From contig JAUTCR010000055.1 in the NCBI GenBank assembly GCA_030673895.1, positions 1 to 62,063 of the forward strand: DNA of 62,063 nt. The letters are read 5' to 3'. Shown here piece by piece: positions 9,079 through 17,008 of this stretch (position 1 is its first letter; every line of letters begins with the position of its first letter). The notes beneath the pieces were generated by a model. It was given only the letters and a program-made list of their open reading frames with translations. It was not told the DNA's origin and did not search any database. The position numbers were made by a program, and so were the translations under genes. Source of the DNA: Verrucomicrobiota bacterium JB023. GTDB lineage: Bacteria; Verrucomicrobiota; Verrucomicrobiia; Verrucomicrobiales; Akkermansiaceae.

Positions 9079-9145
9079 CCGTCCCCAAGGCGAGACGCAT
9101 GGTGCCAATGAAGAATGATTTCACTGTGCGTCCTTTTCCCCGCCT

Positions 9146-9167
9146 GCGAGAGACTCGCGTTTTTTTT
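9146..9167 (+). terminator. Short hairpin with T8 tract between thrS and infC
   Basis: GCGAG (9146-9150) and CTCGC (9154-9158), extendable by one U-G pair, enclose a 3-nt loop and are followed by eight T residues at 9160-9167. It could be the thrS terminator or, because it sits only 57 bases before the infC start, an attenuator in the infC leader. Confidence 0.65.
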
Positions 9168-9223
9168 CGCAACGCATCTGCTCCTGTTCGGTTGGGACCA
9201 TTGAACCCTAAACACCCAAAGCC

Positions 9224-9910
9224 ATAGCCAAGAAAAAGAGACCAAGAAGACAGCGGAGAGAAATCATCCGCGTGAATGAAAAGATCCGAGCCAATCGCGT
9301 GCGCGTGGTGGCCCCGGATGGAAAGCAGATGGGCGTGATGGACCTCCGCGATGCTGTTCGTGAGGCCAAGGCCCGTGGGCTGACCCTTGTTGAGATTGCA
9401 GCCAAAGCCGATCCTCCGGTTTGCCGGATCGTGGATTACGGAAAGTGGCGTTACGAGCAATCCAAGCTTAAGAAAAACAAGGCCAAGGCGGTGGTGAAGA
9501 TGAAGGAAGTCAAATTCCGCGTCCGAACCGAAGAGCATGATTACAACATCAAGTTGGGCCGCATTGAGTCGTTTCTTGGTGAAGGTCACAAGGTGCGGGT
9601 CTTCCTGCAATTCCGTGGCCGGGAGAATGCTCACAAGGAGTTGGGCGTCGAGATGCTCCAGCGCGTGCGCGACGACCTCAAAACGATGGCCAACTGCGAC
9701 CAGCAGCCTCGTTTGGCTGGCCGTTCAGTATCCATGATTCTCTCGCCTCTTCCGAAGGAGCAGCAAAAACGCAAGTTCAAGCTCTTCCATGGCGACCTCA
9801 TCGATGACGATGATGACTTCGATGACGAGGACGAAGACGATGAAGAGCATGACGACGCCAACGGCGAAGACTTCGACGGTTCCGAAGAGGGATCAGATGA
9901 AGACGAGTGA
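9224..9910 (+). CDS. infC: Translation initiation factor IF-3 with non-canonical ATA start and acidic tail
   Basis: IF-3 binds the 30S subunit and enforces correct start selection. The IF3-N segment (RVNEKIRANRVRVV), the linker and the IF3-C segment (VKFRVRTEEHDYNIKLGRI) are clear. The first ordinary start codon, GTG 9272, would cut into the conserved N-terminus. In frame upstream, ATA 9224 gives MAKKKRPRRQRREIIRVNEK, a basic start with RREIIRVN joined directly to the core, and a TAA stop sits at 9209-9211. No ATG, GTG or TTG lies between that stop and 9272, so ATA is the best candidate; IF-3 autoregulation through AUU/AUC/AUA starts is established in other bacteria. The last 40 or so residues are almost all Asp/Glu, an unusual extension. 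The stop overlaps the HAD gene by 3 bases. Confidence 0.88.
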   Translation: MAKKKRPRRQRREIIRVNEKIRANRVRVVAPDGKQMGVMDLRDAVREAKARGLTLVEIAAKADPPVCRIVDYGKWRYEQSKLKKNKAKAVVKMKEVKFRVRTEEHDYNIKLGRIESFLGEGHKVRVFLQFRGRENAHKELGVEMLQRVRDDLKTMANCDQQPRLAGRSVSMILSPLPKEQQKRKFKLFHGDLIDDDDDFDDEDEDDEEHDDANGEDFDGSEEGSDEDE

Positions 9911-10590
9911 AGAACTCCCTTTGGCTTTTTGACATCGACGGCACCCTCGTGGATACGGGTGGTGCCGGAATGTCTGCCTTGGTCGATGCGACCCGGGAAG
10001 TTTTCGGCTCCGATGGACCGGAGCTCGATTTGGCCGGAGCCACGGATTCAGGCCTGCTAATCGGCATCTATCGTGCCTTTGAGCGGGATGCCGATGACGA
10101 GACCACCGCCTTGTTTTACGAGCGGTACTTGGAACATCTCGAGCAAAACCTGGCCGACCCTTGCTTTGGAGGACGCCCGCTGGAGGGGGCCACCTCTCTG
10201 CTGGCGGAGATGGAGGAGGCTGGTTACCACAAGGGCCTTCTCACTGGGAATATTGCCGCCGGTGCCGAGGCCAAGATGCGAGCCTACGGGATGGCTCACC
10301 ATTTTCGTTTTGGTGCCTTCGGCGATGACCATCATGAACGCGATCGCCTGGGCCCGATTGCCCTCGAACGAGCCGAGCGTGAGTTTGGCAAGGCCTTTGC
10401 GGCGAAGGATGTCTTCGTGATAGGTGACACGCCCAAGGATATCCGGTGTGCCAAGGCGATCGACGCCAAGTCCGTTGCTGTCGCTACCGGGCGCTTCACC
10501 TTTGATGAACTCAAGCAGGCTGGCGCGGATTTGGTGTTGGAGAGCCTGGATAGTCCTGACGAGTTTTTTGCCAGGGTCTCGCTCCTCTAG
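9907..10590 (+). CDS. HAD-superfamily hydrolase, phosphoglycolate phosphatase-like
   Basis: A 227-aa haloacid-dehalogenase-type phosphatase. It shows motif I FDIDGTLVDT with the nucleophilic Asp at the N-terminus, motif II LLTGN, and motif III/IV region FVIGDTPKDIRCAKA; the alpha-helical cap lies between motifs I and II. The substrate cannot be told from sequence; phosphoglycolate or a nucleotide are typical. It starts with GTG inside the infC stop (GTGA overlap), so translation is coupled to infC. Its 3' end overlaps that of the convergent tag gene by four bases. Confidence 0.88.
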   Translation: MKNSLWLFDIDGTLVDTGGAGMSALVDATREVFGSDGPELDLAGATDSGLLIGIYRAFERDADDETTALFYERYLEHLEQNLADPCFGGRPLEGATSLLAEMEEAGYHKGLLTGNIAAGAEAKMRAYGMAHHFRFGAFGDDHHERDRLGPIALERAEREFGKAFAAKDVFVIGDTPKDIRCAKAIDAKSVAVATGRFTFDELKQAGADLVLESLDSPDEFFARVSLL

Positions 10591-11198
10591 CACTTATCGC
10601 GGAAGGCGCAGCCCTCAAGGTGATCATTCACCATGCCACAGGCCTGCATGAAAGCGTAGGCGGTAGTGGGGCCGATGAAGGACCAGCCTCGCTTCTTGAG
10701 CTCCTTCGCCAGACGGCTTGACGATTCCGTCACGGTGATTTTTTGCAGGCTGGCGTAATCGCATCGTGCCGGGCGCTCGGCGGGAGTTGGCTGAAAGGTC
10801 CAGAGGAAGTCCGCCAGGGAGCCTTCGCTTTCCACCAATTCACAGGCGCGGCGGGCGTTGTTGATGGCTGATTCAATTTTCCGCCGATGGCGCACGATGC
10901 CGGGATTCTCGAGAAGGAGGGCGACCTCATTCTCTCCAAAGTGAGCGAGTTGCTGGAAATCAAAGTTAGCGAAGGCTGCCCGAAAGTGCTCTCTTTTGCG
11001 CAGGATTGTCAGCCAGCTCAGCCCGGATTGGAATCCTTCCAGCACAATTTTCTCGAAGAGTCGGTGGTCGTCGTATTGAGCTTTGCCCCATTCAAGATCG
11101 TGGTAATCGCGGTAGTCGTCGCTTTGCTGACACCATCCACAACGAGGCAGTCCGTCCGGGCCTCGGCTTAAACCTGCGGGTAATTCGGTCGTCGGCAT
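10587..11198 (-). CDS. tag: DNA-3-methyladenine glycosylase I
   Basis: Removes 3-methyladenine from alkylated DNA to start base-excision repair. The 203-aa protein has the family zinc ligands at both ends (CGWC near residue 20, then His in DYHDLEWG; NDHLEGC near the C-terminus), and the core segments FEKIVLEGFQSGLSWLTIL, NPGIVRHRRKI and the helix RGWSFIGPTTAYAFMQACG. Length is close to the usual 190 aa. It is transcribed towards the HAD gene with overlapping stops; downstream regulation is not visible. Confidence 0.95.
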   Translation of the reverse strand: MPTTELPAGLSRGPDGLPRCGWCQQSDDYRDYHDLEWGKAQYDDHRLFEKIVLEGFQSGLSWLTILRKREHFRAAFANFDFQQLAHFGENEVALLLENPGIVRHRRKIESAINNARRACELVESEGSLADFLWTFQPTPAERPARCDYASLQKITVTESSSRLAKELKKRGWSFIGPTTAYAFMQACGMVNDHLEGCAFRDKC

Positions 11199-11276
11199 CG
11201 TCGTTTCTTGCGGGGTGAAGGAAGGCCCCGGTCGCCTGAGTTTGCTGGAAACATAGGCTTTGGCGAAGGCGGAAAC

Positions 11277-12518
11277 TCAGCCTCGAGGCAAGCTTTGGGC
11301 AAGGGGGCGGGATCCAGAGTTCATGACCTTCCAGTTCTTAAAGCGAAGGATCGGCTTCTCCAAGAGCCGCCAGCTAAGGAAACCGCACAAGGCCGAGGCG
11401 GCCACGAGAATCGGGATGCTGGCCACAGTCTGGAAGAGGCCGAGCTCGAGCATCACGTTGAGAATGAGCCAGTGGAAAATGTAAACCCCATAGGAGATGT
11501 CATTGCCCCGGAGGAGGTGATTGGAAACGGAGGGGGCCGTGTAGGCCAGGGAAATGGTGGCGAAGGCGAGGACAATTCGGCTGAAGGGATAGAGAGCGGA
11601 GCCGGCCAGCGAGGTGTCGCCGAAGATATACTCCCCGAGAACGATGAAGGCGATCCAGAGAGCTGCCCATTTGGGAAATTGACCGACAAGGAGGGAGCGC
11701 ATGCGATCCATGTGGCGATAGATCCAATAACCGAGGATGAACATCCAGAGATGGGGGAGCAAGGTCATGTGGAGCGCTTTGATCGAAGTCGCGACCTCGC
11801 CAAAGTGGCCGCCTACATCATTGATGCGATGCCTCATGTACATGTGCGCGGCTACCGAAATCACGAAGGCGGTCCCCTCAAAAGCGAGCCGCCAGCGCCC
11901 TCTCTTGGCGAGCCAGGCGCCGAGCGTACACCAGACGGGCACGGTCAGATAATACTGGAGCTCGACCGAGATGGTCCAGAGTGCGCCATTGACGACGCCG
12001 TTACCAAAAGTGCGGAAGTGCTCGGGATTCCAAAACTGGACCATGGTGGTCTGTGCAACGAGCCAAGCAAGAAAGGTCTTGGAGGTGACAAAGGCTTGGT
12101 CGAGATAGCCAGCCCAAGCGAGAATGACGATGGCGGCCCCGACCGAGAGCCAGAGTGCAGGGAAGATGCGGAGCGCCCGGCGCCAGAAGTAGCCGGTGAG
12201 GTTGCCCGGGTTTCTCTCAAATGACGATGGGATGAGAAAACCACTGACCACGAAAAAGATGGGAACTGCCGGGATCTGGACGAAGGCATCAAACAGCAGC
12301 CGGGCGGAGGATGAGAGTTTCTCTATCAATCCGGTGTGAACGATGGCGTGGGAGACAACGACATGGAGGGCCGCGAGGAGACGGATGATATCGAAGTTAT
12401 TGAGGCGACTCAGCGTCGGCTGCGATGGCGTGGGTCGCGCGCCTTCCGTCCCATTCAGTTGGGGGATGCTGTCGGGTGGGGCGATGGCCGCGCCATGATC
12501 TGGGGAAGGTCGTTTCAT
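11277..12518 (-). CDS. Acyltransferase 3 family membrane protein
   Basis: A 413-aa polytopic inner-membrane protein of the acyltransferase 3 (OafA/YrhL-like) family, which transfers acyl groups, often acetyl, to sugars of exopolysaccharides, LPS or antibiotics. Visible hallmarks are the first helix FDIIRLLAALHVVVSHA with the catalytic His, FFVVSGFLI, WRRALRIFPAL and LWTISVELQYY. About ten hydrophobic helices follow. I use ATG 12518 since the frame upstream would overlap the preceding esterase gene. It lies 37 bases downstream of the duplicated sialate O-acetylesterase on the same strand, so one gene may acetylate and the other deacetylate glycans; that coupling is inference. Confidence 0.9.
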   Translation of the reverse strand: MKRPSPDHGAAIAPPDSIPQLNGTEGARPTPSQPTLSRLNNFDIIRLLAALHVVVSHAIVHTGLIEKLSSSARLLFDAFVQIPAVPIFFVVSGFLIPSSFERNPGNLTGYFWRRALRIFPALWLSVGAAIVILAWAGYLDQAFVTSKTFLAWLVAQTTMVQFWNPEHFRTFGNGVVNGALWTISVELQYYLTVPVWCTLGAWLAKRGRWRLAFEGTAFVISVAAHMYMRHRINDVGGHFGEVATSIKALHMTLLPHLWMFILGYWIYRHMDRMRSLLVGQFPKWAALWIAFIVLGEYIFGDTSLAGSALYPFSRIVLAFATISLAYTAPSVSNHLLRGNDISYGVYIFHWLILNVMLELGLFQTVASIPILVAASALCGFLSWRLLEKPILRFKNWKVMNSGSRPLAQSLPRG

Positions 12519-12555
12519 TCGTCTGCGGTGAAAGGTGAAGGGGCGGGCGGACTGT

Positions 12556-15500
12556 TTACTGCAGTGAGTCGGTGGTGAACAGACTTGCTGGCAGGCCGTC
12601 TGCATTTCGGAGATTGGCATTGGCCGGGTTTGCCTCCCAGGCGTAGCGGGCGGCGAGAGGGTTCGTTACTCCTTCGGCCGAGATCAAGAGCCGGTCCCCG
12701 TTAATTTGTCCCTCTGCGGGAACCCATGTTCCTTCGCTCGTTTTGATCTCCAAGCTTCCGGGCGGCAATCCGTCGCTGGTGGTCAACCCCGAGCCGTGAG
12801 TAAAAGTGATTTCGATCGCTTGGTCTGTGATCAGAGAGCTCTCGTAAATGGGCCCGGTGAGGGAGAGCCCGGTGACTCCGTATTCATTGCCCAAAGCCCA
12901 GCGGGCCAATCGCTCGCCAATCGTGGATTTCTCGGCAGGATGGATATCGGCTGGATCGCCGGCATCGTTGCTGATGGCCATCCCGCTAAGCGGAATCTCA
13001 GGGAGAGCCCTCCTTTGTTCATCTTGCACGGTGACCCAGCCGGGGCGAGAGCCCTGGTGGTCAAAGTTAGGCAGTTGCATGTAATAGAAGGGAAGCGTCT
13101 CCCCCCAGCGGGCTCGCCAATCTTCGGCCAAGGCGCCGAGCAATTCGCCGTAGTCCGTCGAGCTGAAGCCGAACGAATTGGCCTCCCCGTGATACCAGAT
13201 GATGCCACGGCAGCCGTAGCCAACCATCGGCGCGATCAGGCCATAGAAACTCTGGCCACCAAGATTGGCTTCAAACTGAGGATCTCCGCTAGGATACTCG
13301 GGCTCGGGACCCTTGGGATTTTCTTCCCAAGCTGCATAATCTTCCTCGTATTGGGCCAGCGCTTCCTCCCAGGCGGCATAGGCGGCCTCTTTTTCTCCCA
13401 GCACGCCCACGCCTTCCGGGAAGGAGAGAAGTTTTTCCTCGGTGATGAAGCCTTGAATGGGTTGGCCGCCCCAAGCGCATTCCATGACTGCGACGGGCAC
13501 CCCAAGCTCCGCCCGCAGCCTCTTGGCGAAATAATAGGGAGTGGCTGGCAGGTTGGCGATGTCGTCAGAACTGGCTCGCAGCCATTGGCCACTGACGAAG
13601 CGTTGCGGATCTTTCCTCGCCTGTTGGACCGGAACGAAAACGCGTAAGAGAGGGTCGTTGGTGGTCGCGATTTCGTGATCATTTTCGGGCGAGGGAAGCC
13701 AGCCGAGAGGGAAGTCCATGTTCGACTGGCCTCCACCCAGCCAAACCTCGCCCACCAAAACGTCATTAAGGGTGGCACTGCCGACTTCATCGGTAATGAC
13801 GAGGGGCCTCCCCTCGCTACTGGCGGCAAGGTTGTCCAAGGTGATTTCCCAGCGCCCATTGGGGGCTGCCGAGGTGTGCCAAGTGCGATCCGCGAATGAG
13901 ATTGTGACGGGGCTGCCGGGGCGAACCCATCCCCAGATGTCGGCACCTTTCTCGCGTTGGAGAACGAGGCCATCTTGAAAGTAGGCCGGCATTTCATTGG
14001 TCTGCGCAGTGGCGAAGGCACTGGCTGGGAGGCCCGCCGCGTTGATCAAATTGGCGTCGGTGGGGTTGCTATCCCAAGCATAGCGCGCCGCGACAGGCTC
14101 TGTCAGCTCCTCACAGCTAAGAACAACGGTCTCCCCGGCGAGGGTTGCACTAGCCGGGTGCCAATCACCCTGCGCTTCGCGGATTTCGAAGCCTTGTGGC
14201 TCCTCGCCATTGCGAGTGCTCAGGCCTTCAGCATCGTCGAAATGGATAGTTAGTGCGGCACCATTGCTGACGAAGTGAGAGTAGAGCGGGCCGGAGCGGA
14301 TATCACCATCCGAGACGTAATCGGCGGGAAGAAGGGAGGCCCCGAGACGGCTGCCGAGCGTTTCGTAATCGAGAGCGAGGGGATTGGAGCCATCGCCCAG
14401 ATCATTGGCCACAATGAGGTGGCATCCGGGGAGGCGCGTTTGGACATCTCTGGCTTCCTCTTGCATCAAGACCCAAGGCCCTCCCTCGCCATCGATGTTC
14501 GAGGGGGAATTGTAATTGGGTAGTTGGATGAGGTGGAAGGGGAGGTCTCGGCCCCAGGTGCTTCGCCAGTCGGTGATCAATTTCTCGAGCACCTTGTCGT
14601 AGATCGGGGCCTTGGCCGGGGTGGCATCGGAGGCGTCTTGACACCAGATCACGCCGCGGAGGGGCCATCCTGCCAAGGGGGCAATCATGCCGTTGTAGGC
14701 CAGGCCGGCGTCGGGATTGGCTTCGGCGAGAGCTTGCCCTTCCGCCAACTCCGCCAGAGCGTCGCTTCGGACGAACGATTCGATGGCGCTATCATCGAGG
14801 GCGCATTCGATGATTCCGACCGGAATCCCCATCTCGGCACGCAACTGCTTGGCAGCGTAGTAGGGAAGCGCCGGGAGCCCGCCCGTTGCCCCGGGATAGG
14901 CCGCGCTCCAAGTACCTTCCAAGACGGTCGAGGGAGATGAGGCTTTGGTCTCCGCCACGGTCATGACTCTCAGCATGTCATCGAAGGCGCTGGCGACCTC
15001 ATCTTGCACCGTCGGAGTGCTGATCTCGTTCATGGGGCGATTGACCGTTTCCCCTCCGGCAGCGAGCCAGACATCACCCACGGTGATGTATTGAAACTCC
15101 CGCTTTTCCCAAGGGGTCGAGATGCGCAAGGTTTGAGGGTCCCAAGTGATGGGCATGGCCGGGAGGTCCACTTGCCAGCGTCCTTGGTCATCGGTGACCA
15201 CCTCGTAGCGAGTGCCTCCAAATTCAACTTCCACCGCCACCCGGGGCGCAACCCAACCCCAGATTGGAACGCTCTCTTCACGTTGAAGGACCATGAAGTC
15301 GGAGATCAACGGTGGCAGCTGGAGAAGGCCGTCGCCCGGAATCGCCTTACTGCGAAAGAATTTATCTTGGAGGGAGTCATCCAGTTGCCATCCCGGTGAA
15401 GGCTGGGGATCGACATCTTCCCATGTTTCCAGATCCGAGCTGATCTGAAGGATTCCCCGAAAGTCCATCGTCAAGGCTCCGTCTTCAGACTCAACGATCT

Positions 15501-15585
15501 CAATCGGCTCGGAAAGAACGCCTTGTGAAAAGGCGCAGAGACTTCCGAGGAGAATGGCAATCAGCGTGACTCGTATTCGCATCAT
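12556..15585 (-). CDS. Secreted tandem sialate O-acetylesterase-like protein, first module degenerate
   Basis: A 1009-aa exported protein (signal peptide about residues 1-25) made of two esterase modules of the sialate O-acetylesterase (SGNH-like) family, each starting with a beta-sandwich (LISDFMVLQRE near 93; PAYFQDGLVLQRE in copy 2) and ending with a similar C-terminal strand region (ARYAWDSNPTDANL; ARYAWEANPANANL). Copy 2 (about 535-1009) keeps GGGQSNM with nucleophile Ser621, GIIWYHGEAN and the Asp880-x-His882 pair in DIHP. Copy 1 (about 85-530) has GGETV where GQSNM should be (Glu179 replaces Ser), CQDASD for YHGEAN, and no DxH. So copy 2 is probably the active acetylesterase and copy 1 a binding or structural pseudo-enzyme. 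Probably acts on acetylated polysaccharide outside the cell. Confidence 0.9.
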   Translation of the reverse strand: MMRIRVTLIAILLGSLCAFSQGVLSEPIEIVESEDGALTMDFRGILQISSDLETWEDVDPQPSPGWQLDDSLQDKFFRSKAIPGDGLLQLPPLISDFMVLQREESVPIWGWVAPRVAVEVEFGGTRYEVVTDDQGRWQVDLPAMPITWDPQTLRISTPWEKREFQYITVGDVWLAAGGETVNRPMNEISTPTVQDEVASAFDDMLRVMTVAETKASSPSTVLEGTWSAAYPGATGGLPALPYYAAKQLRAEMGIPVGIIECALDDSAIESFVRSDALAELAEGQALAEANPDAGLAYNGMIAPLAGWPLRGVIWCQDASDATPAKAPIYDKVLEKLITDWRSTWGRDLPFHLIQLPNYNSPSNIDGEGGPWVLMQEEARDVQTRLPGCHLIVANDLGDGSNPLALDYETLGSRLGASLLPADYVSDGDIRSGPLYSHFVSNGAALTIHFDDAEGLSTRNGEEPQGFEIREAQGDWHPASATLAGETVVLSCEELTEPVAARYAWDSNPTDANLINAAGLPASAFATAQTNEMPAYFQDGLVLQREKGADIWGWVRPGSPVTISFADRTWHTSAAPNGRWEITLDNLAASSEGRPLVITDEVGSATLNDVLVGEVWLGGGQSNMDFPLGWLPSPENDHEIATTNDPLLRVFVPVQQARKDPQRFVSGQWLRASSDDIANLPATPYYFAKRLRAELGVPVAVMECAWGGQPIQGFITEEKLLSFPEGVGVLGEKEAAYAAWEEALAQYEEDYAAWEENPKGPEPEYPSGDPQFEANLGGQSFYGLIAPMVGYGCRGIIWYHGEANSFGFSSTDYGELLGALAEDWRARWGETLPFYYMQLPNFDHQGSRPGWVTVQDEQRRALPEIPLSGMAISNDAGDPADIHPAEKSTIGERLARWALGNEYGVTGLSLTGPIYESSLITDQAIEITFTHGSGLTTSDGLPPGSLEIKTSEGTWVPAEGQINGDRLLISAEGVTNPLAARYAWEANPANANLRNADGLPASLFTTDSLQ

Positions 15586-15807
15586 GAGCGGAACCCGTGG
15601 ATGCCGTCCGTCAGGAAAACCCAGCGAGAGCCTGAAATCTCAGCAAACGGCAAGACTTCTATCTGCTGACTATCAAAAATTATCAAGAATTAAGACCTGT
15701 GTTTATAAAAATAAAAGGTTAAGAAAGCCTGATATTTGGAGTCTTTAAAAAACTCTTTCGTCACCAGCCTTGCCACTCCGGCCGGCCTGTGGAAGACAGG
15801 CGCCTCG

Positions 15808-16491
15808 ATGGAGGTGCCCCGCAACAAATGGTTGGTTGGCTGGAGAGCAGCCAAGGCCAATCTTTTACCCGGTCTGATTCTTCAGGCGCTCATGTTGGCT
15901 GTTTTGCTAGCTTACTACTTCAGCCCAGCCTTCAAGGAACTCTTGCAGATTCTGGCAGAGAAAAAGGCCCGCCTTGGTTTCCTTTACAGCGGTGTGTCTG
16001 GGGTGGTGGCCGGGTCGTTCATCCCCGAGCTCATGCGGGTGCTGGTGTTTCAGAAAGGTCGCGTGAATTCGAGCAACTGGCGGAACCTGATGTTCACCAC
16101 GCCCTTCTGGGGCTACATGAGCATGCAGGTAGATTTCTTTTACCGACTCCAGGCGCAATGGTTTGGGGATGAAGCGACCTTGGCCGCGGTGATTCCGCAG
16201 GTGTTGGTGGACCAGTTTGTTTACACCCCCTTCGTGGCTGCGCCATTAACGGTTTGGGCTTATGAATGGCGGAATTCGGGAGGGAACTGGCCTGCTGGCT
16301 GGTGGAAGCCCAGCTATTACATGGACCGGATTGCTCCGACTTTGTTGGCCAACTGGGTGGTGTGGATTCCGGTGGTCAGCATCCTGTACACCCTGCCGGA
16401 GACGGTGCAGATCCCGCTTTTCGTCTTTGCTCTCGCGCTCTGGGTGATGATTTTTACCTGGATGAGCGAAGAACGCCCGACCACTGGGTGA
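15808..16491 (+). CDS. Mpv17/PMP22-like membrane protein
   Basis: A 227-aa integral membrane protein with four or five hydrophobic segments. The order of motifs resembles the eukaryotic Mpv17/PMP22 family: a middle VLVDQFVYTPFVAAP segment comparable to the Mpv17 DQ...AP motif, then WWKPSYYMDRIAPTLLANWV comparable to the W..WP..Q..NF region, and a final helix. Family function is poorly known (membrane channel-like). ATG 15808 is preferred over an in-frame TTG at 15736, which would add 24 residues without hydrophobic character. It stands alone, divergent from the esterase. The family assignment is from motif reading only. Confidence 0.6.
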   Translation: MEVPRNKWLVGWRAAKANLLPGLILQALMLAVLLAYYFSPAFKELLQILAEKKARLGFLYSGVSGVVAGSFIPELMRVLVFQKGRVNSSNWRNLMFTTPFWGYMSMQVDFFYRLQAQWFGDEATLAAVIPQVLVDQFVYTPFVAAPLTVWAYEWRNSGGNWPAGWWKPSYYMDRIAPTLLANWVVWIPVVSILYTLPETVQIPLFVFALALWVMIFTWMSEERPTTG

Positions 16492-16566
16492 AGGAAGCTC
16501 AAGCGACCTTCTCTTCTCGTCACGAAGGACTTGAGCCACGTCGGGGAAGACGGCAACCTCCGGCCC

Positions 16567-16980
16567 ATGAGTGACCGCCTGAGTATACCGGAATACGCGA
16601 TGGCTCTGGCCAGAGTGGCCAGCTTACGTTCCGAAGATCCCTATCGAAAAGTTGGAGCGGCGGCGCTCGATCATGACAACCGGGTCATTGGGACGGCTTA
16701 CAACGGCTTGGCTCCGGGCTTCGATGCCCCGCTGGGGTTCTGGGACAACCGGGAGAAGCGGCAAAAGTTCATGCTGCATGCGGAAATCAATCTCTGCAGC
16801 CTCTTCCGCCGGGGAGAGGCCAAGCTGGTGGCCACCACCACGATGCCCTGCACTGCCTGCATGCAGACTCTCTGTGCCTATGGCATTAAGGAGATCTACT
16901 ATCAGGATATCTATCACGCCTCCGATGCGCCGGAGATCGCTGCAACCTACGGAATTACCCTTGAGCAAATCAAGGCCTGA
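16567..16980 (+). CDS. Cytidine/deoxycytidylate deaminase family protein
   Basis: A 137-aa zinc-dependent deaminase of the dCMP deaminase-like family. The zinc and catalytic motif is HAEIN (about residue 74) with TMPCTACMQTLCAYGI about 25 residues on, supplying the two Cys ligands and the proton-shuttling Glu. The N-terminus (SEDPYRKVGAAALD, then NGLAPGFD) matches the dCMP deaminase fold. Substrate may be dCMP or a modified cytidine. ATG 16567 is chosen because the conserved first helix follows directly. It converges on the RND gene with a 28-bp gap. Confidence 0.85.
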   Translation: MSDRLSIPEYAMALARVASLRSEDPYRKVGAAALDHDNRVIGTAYNGLAPGFDAPLGFWDNREKRQKFMLHAEINLCSLFRRGEAKLVATTTMPCTACMQTLCAYGIKEIYYQDIYHASDAPEIAATYGITLEQIKA

Positions 16981-17008
16981 GCCGCCACTGCGGGAGAGGC
17001 CGGCCAGG

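Noticed and set aside
7555-9108. 517-aa minus-strand open frame
   Set aside because: It is antisense to the full-length thrS gene, whose motifs are unmistakable; low-information composition fits a shadow frame in a high-GC region.
11208-12224. 338-aa plus-strand open frame
   Set aside because: Antisense to the acyltransferase with its conserved motifs; Gly/Glu-rich composition and no recognisable domain.
12706-13647. 313-aa plus-strand open frame
   Set aside because: Antisense to the second, active esterase module.
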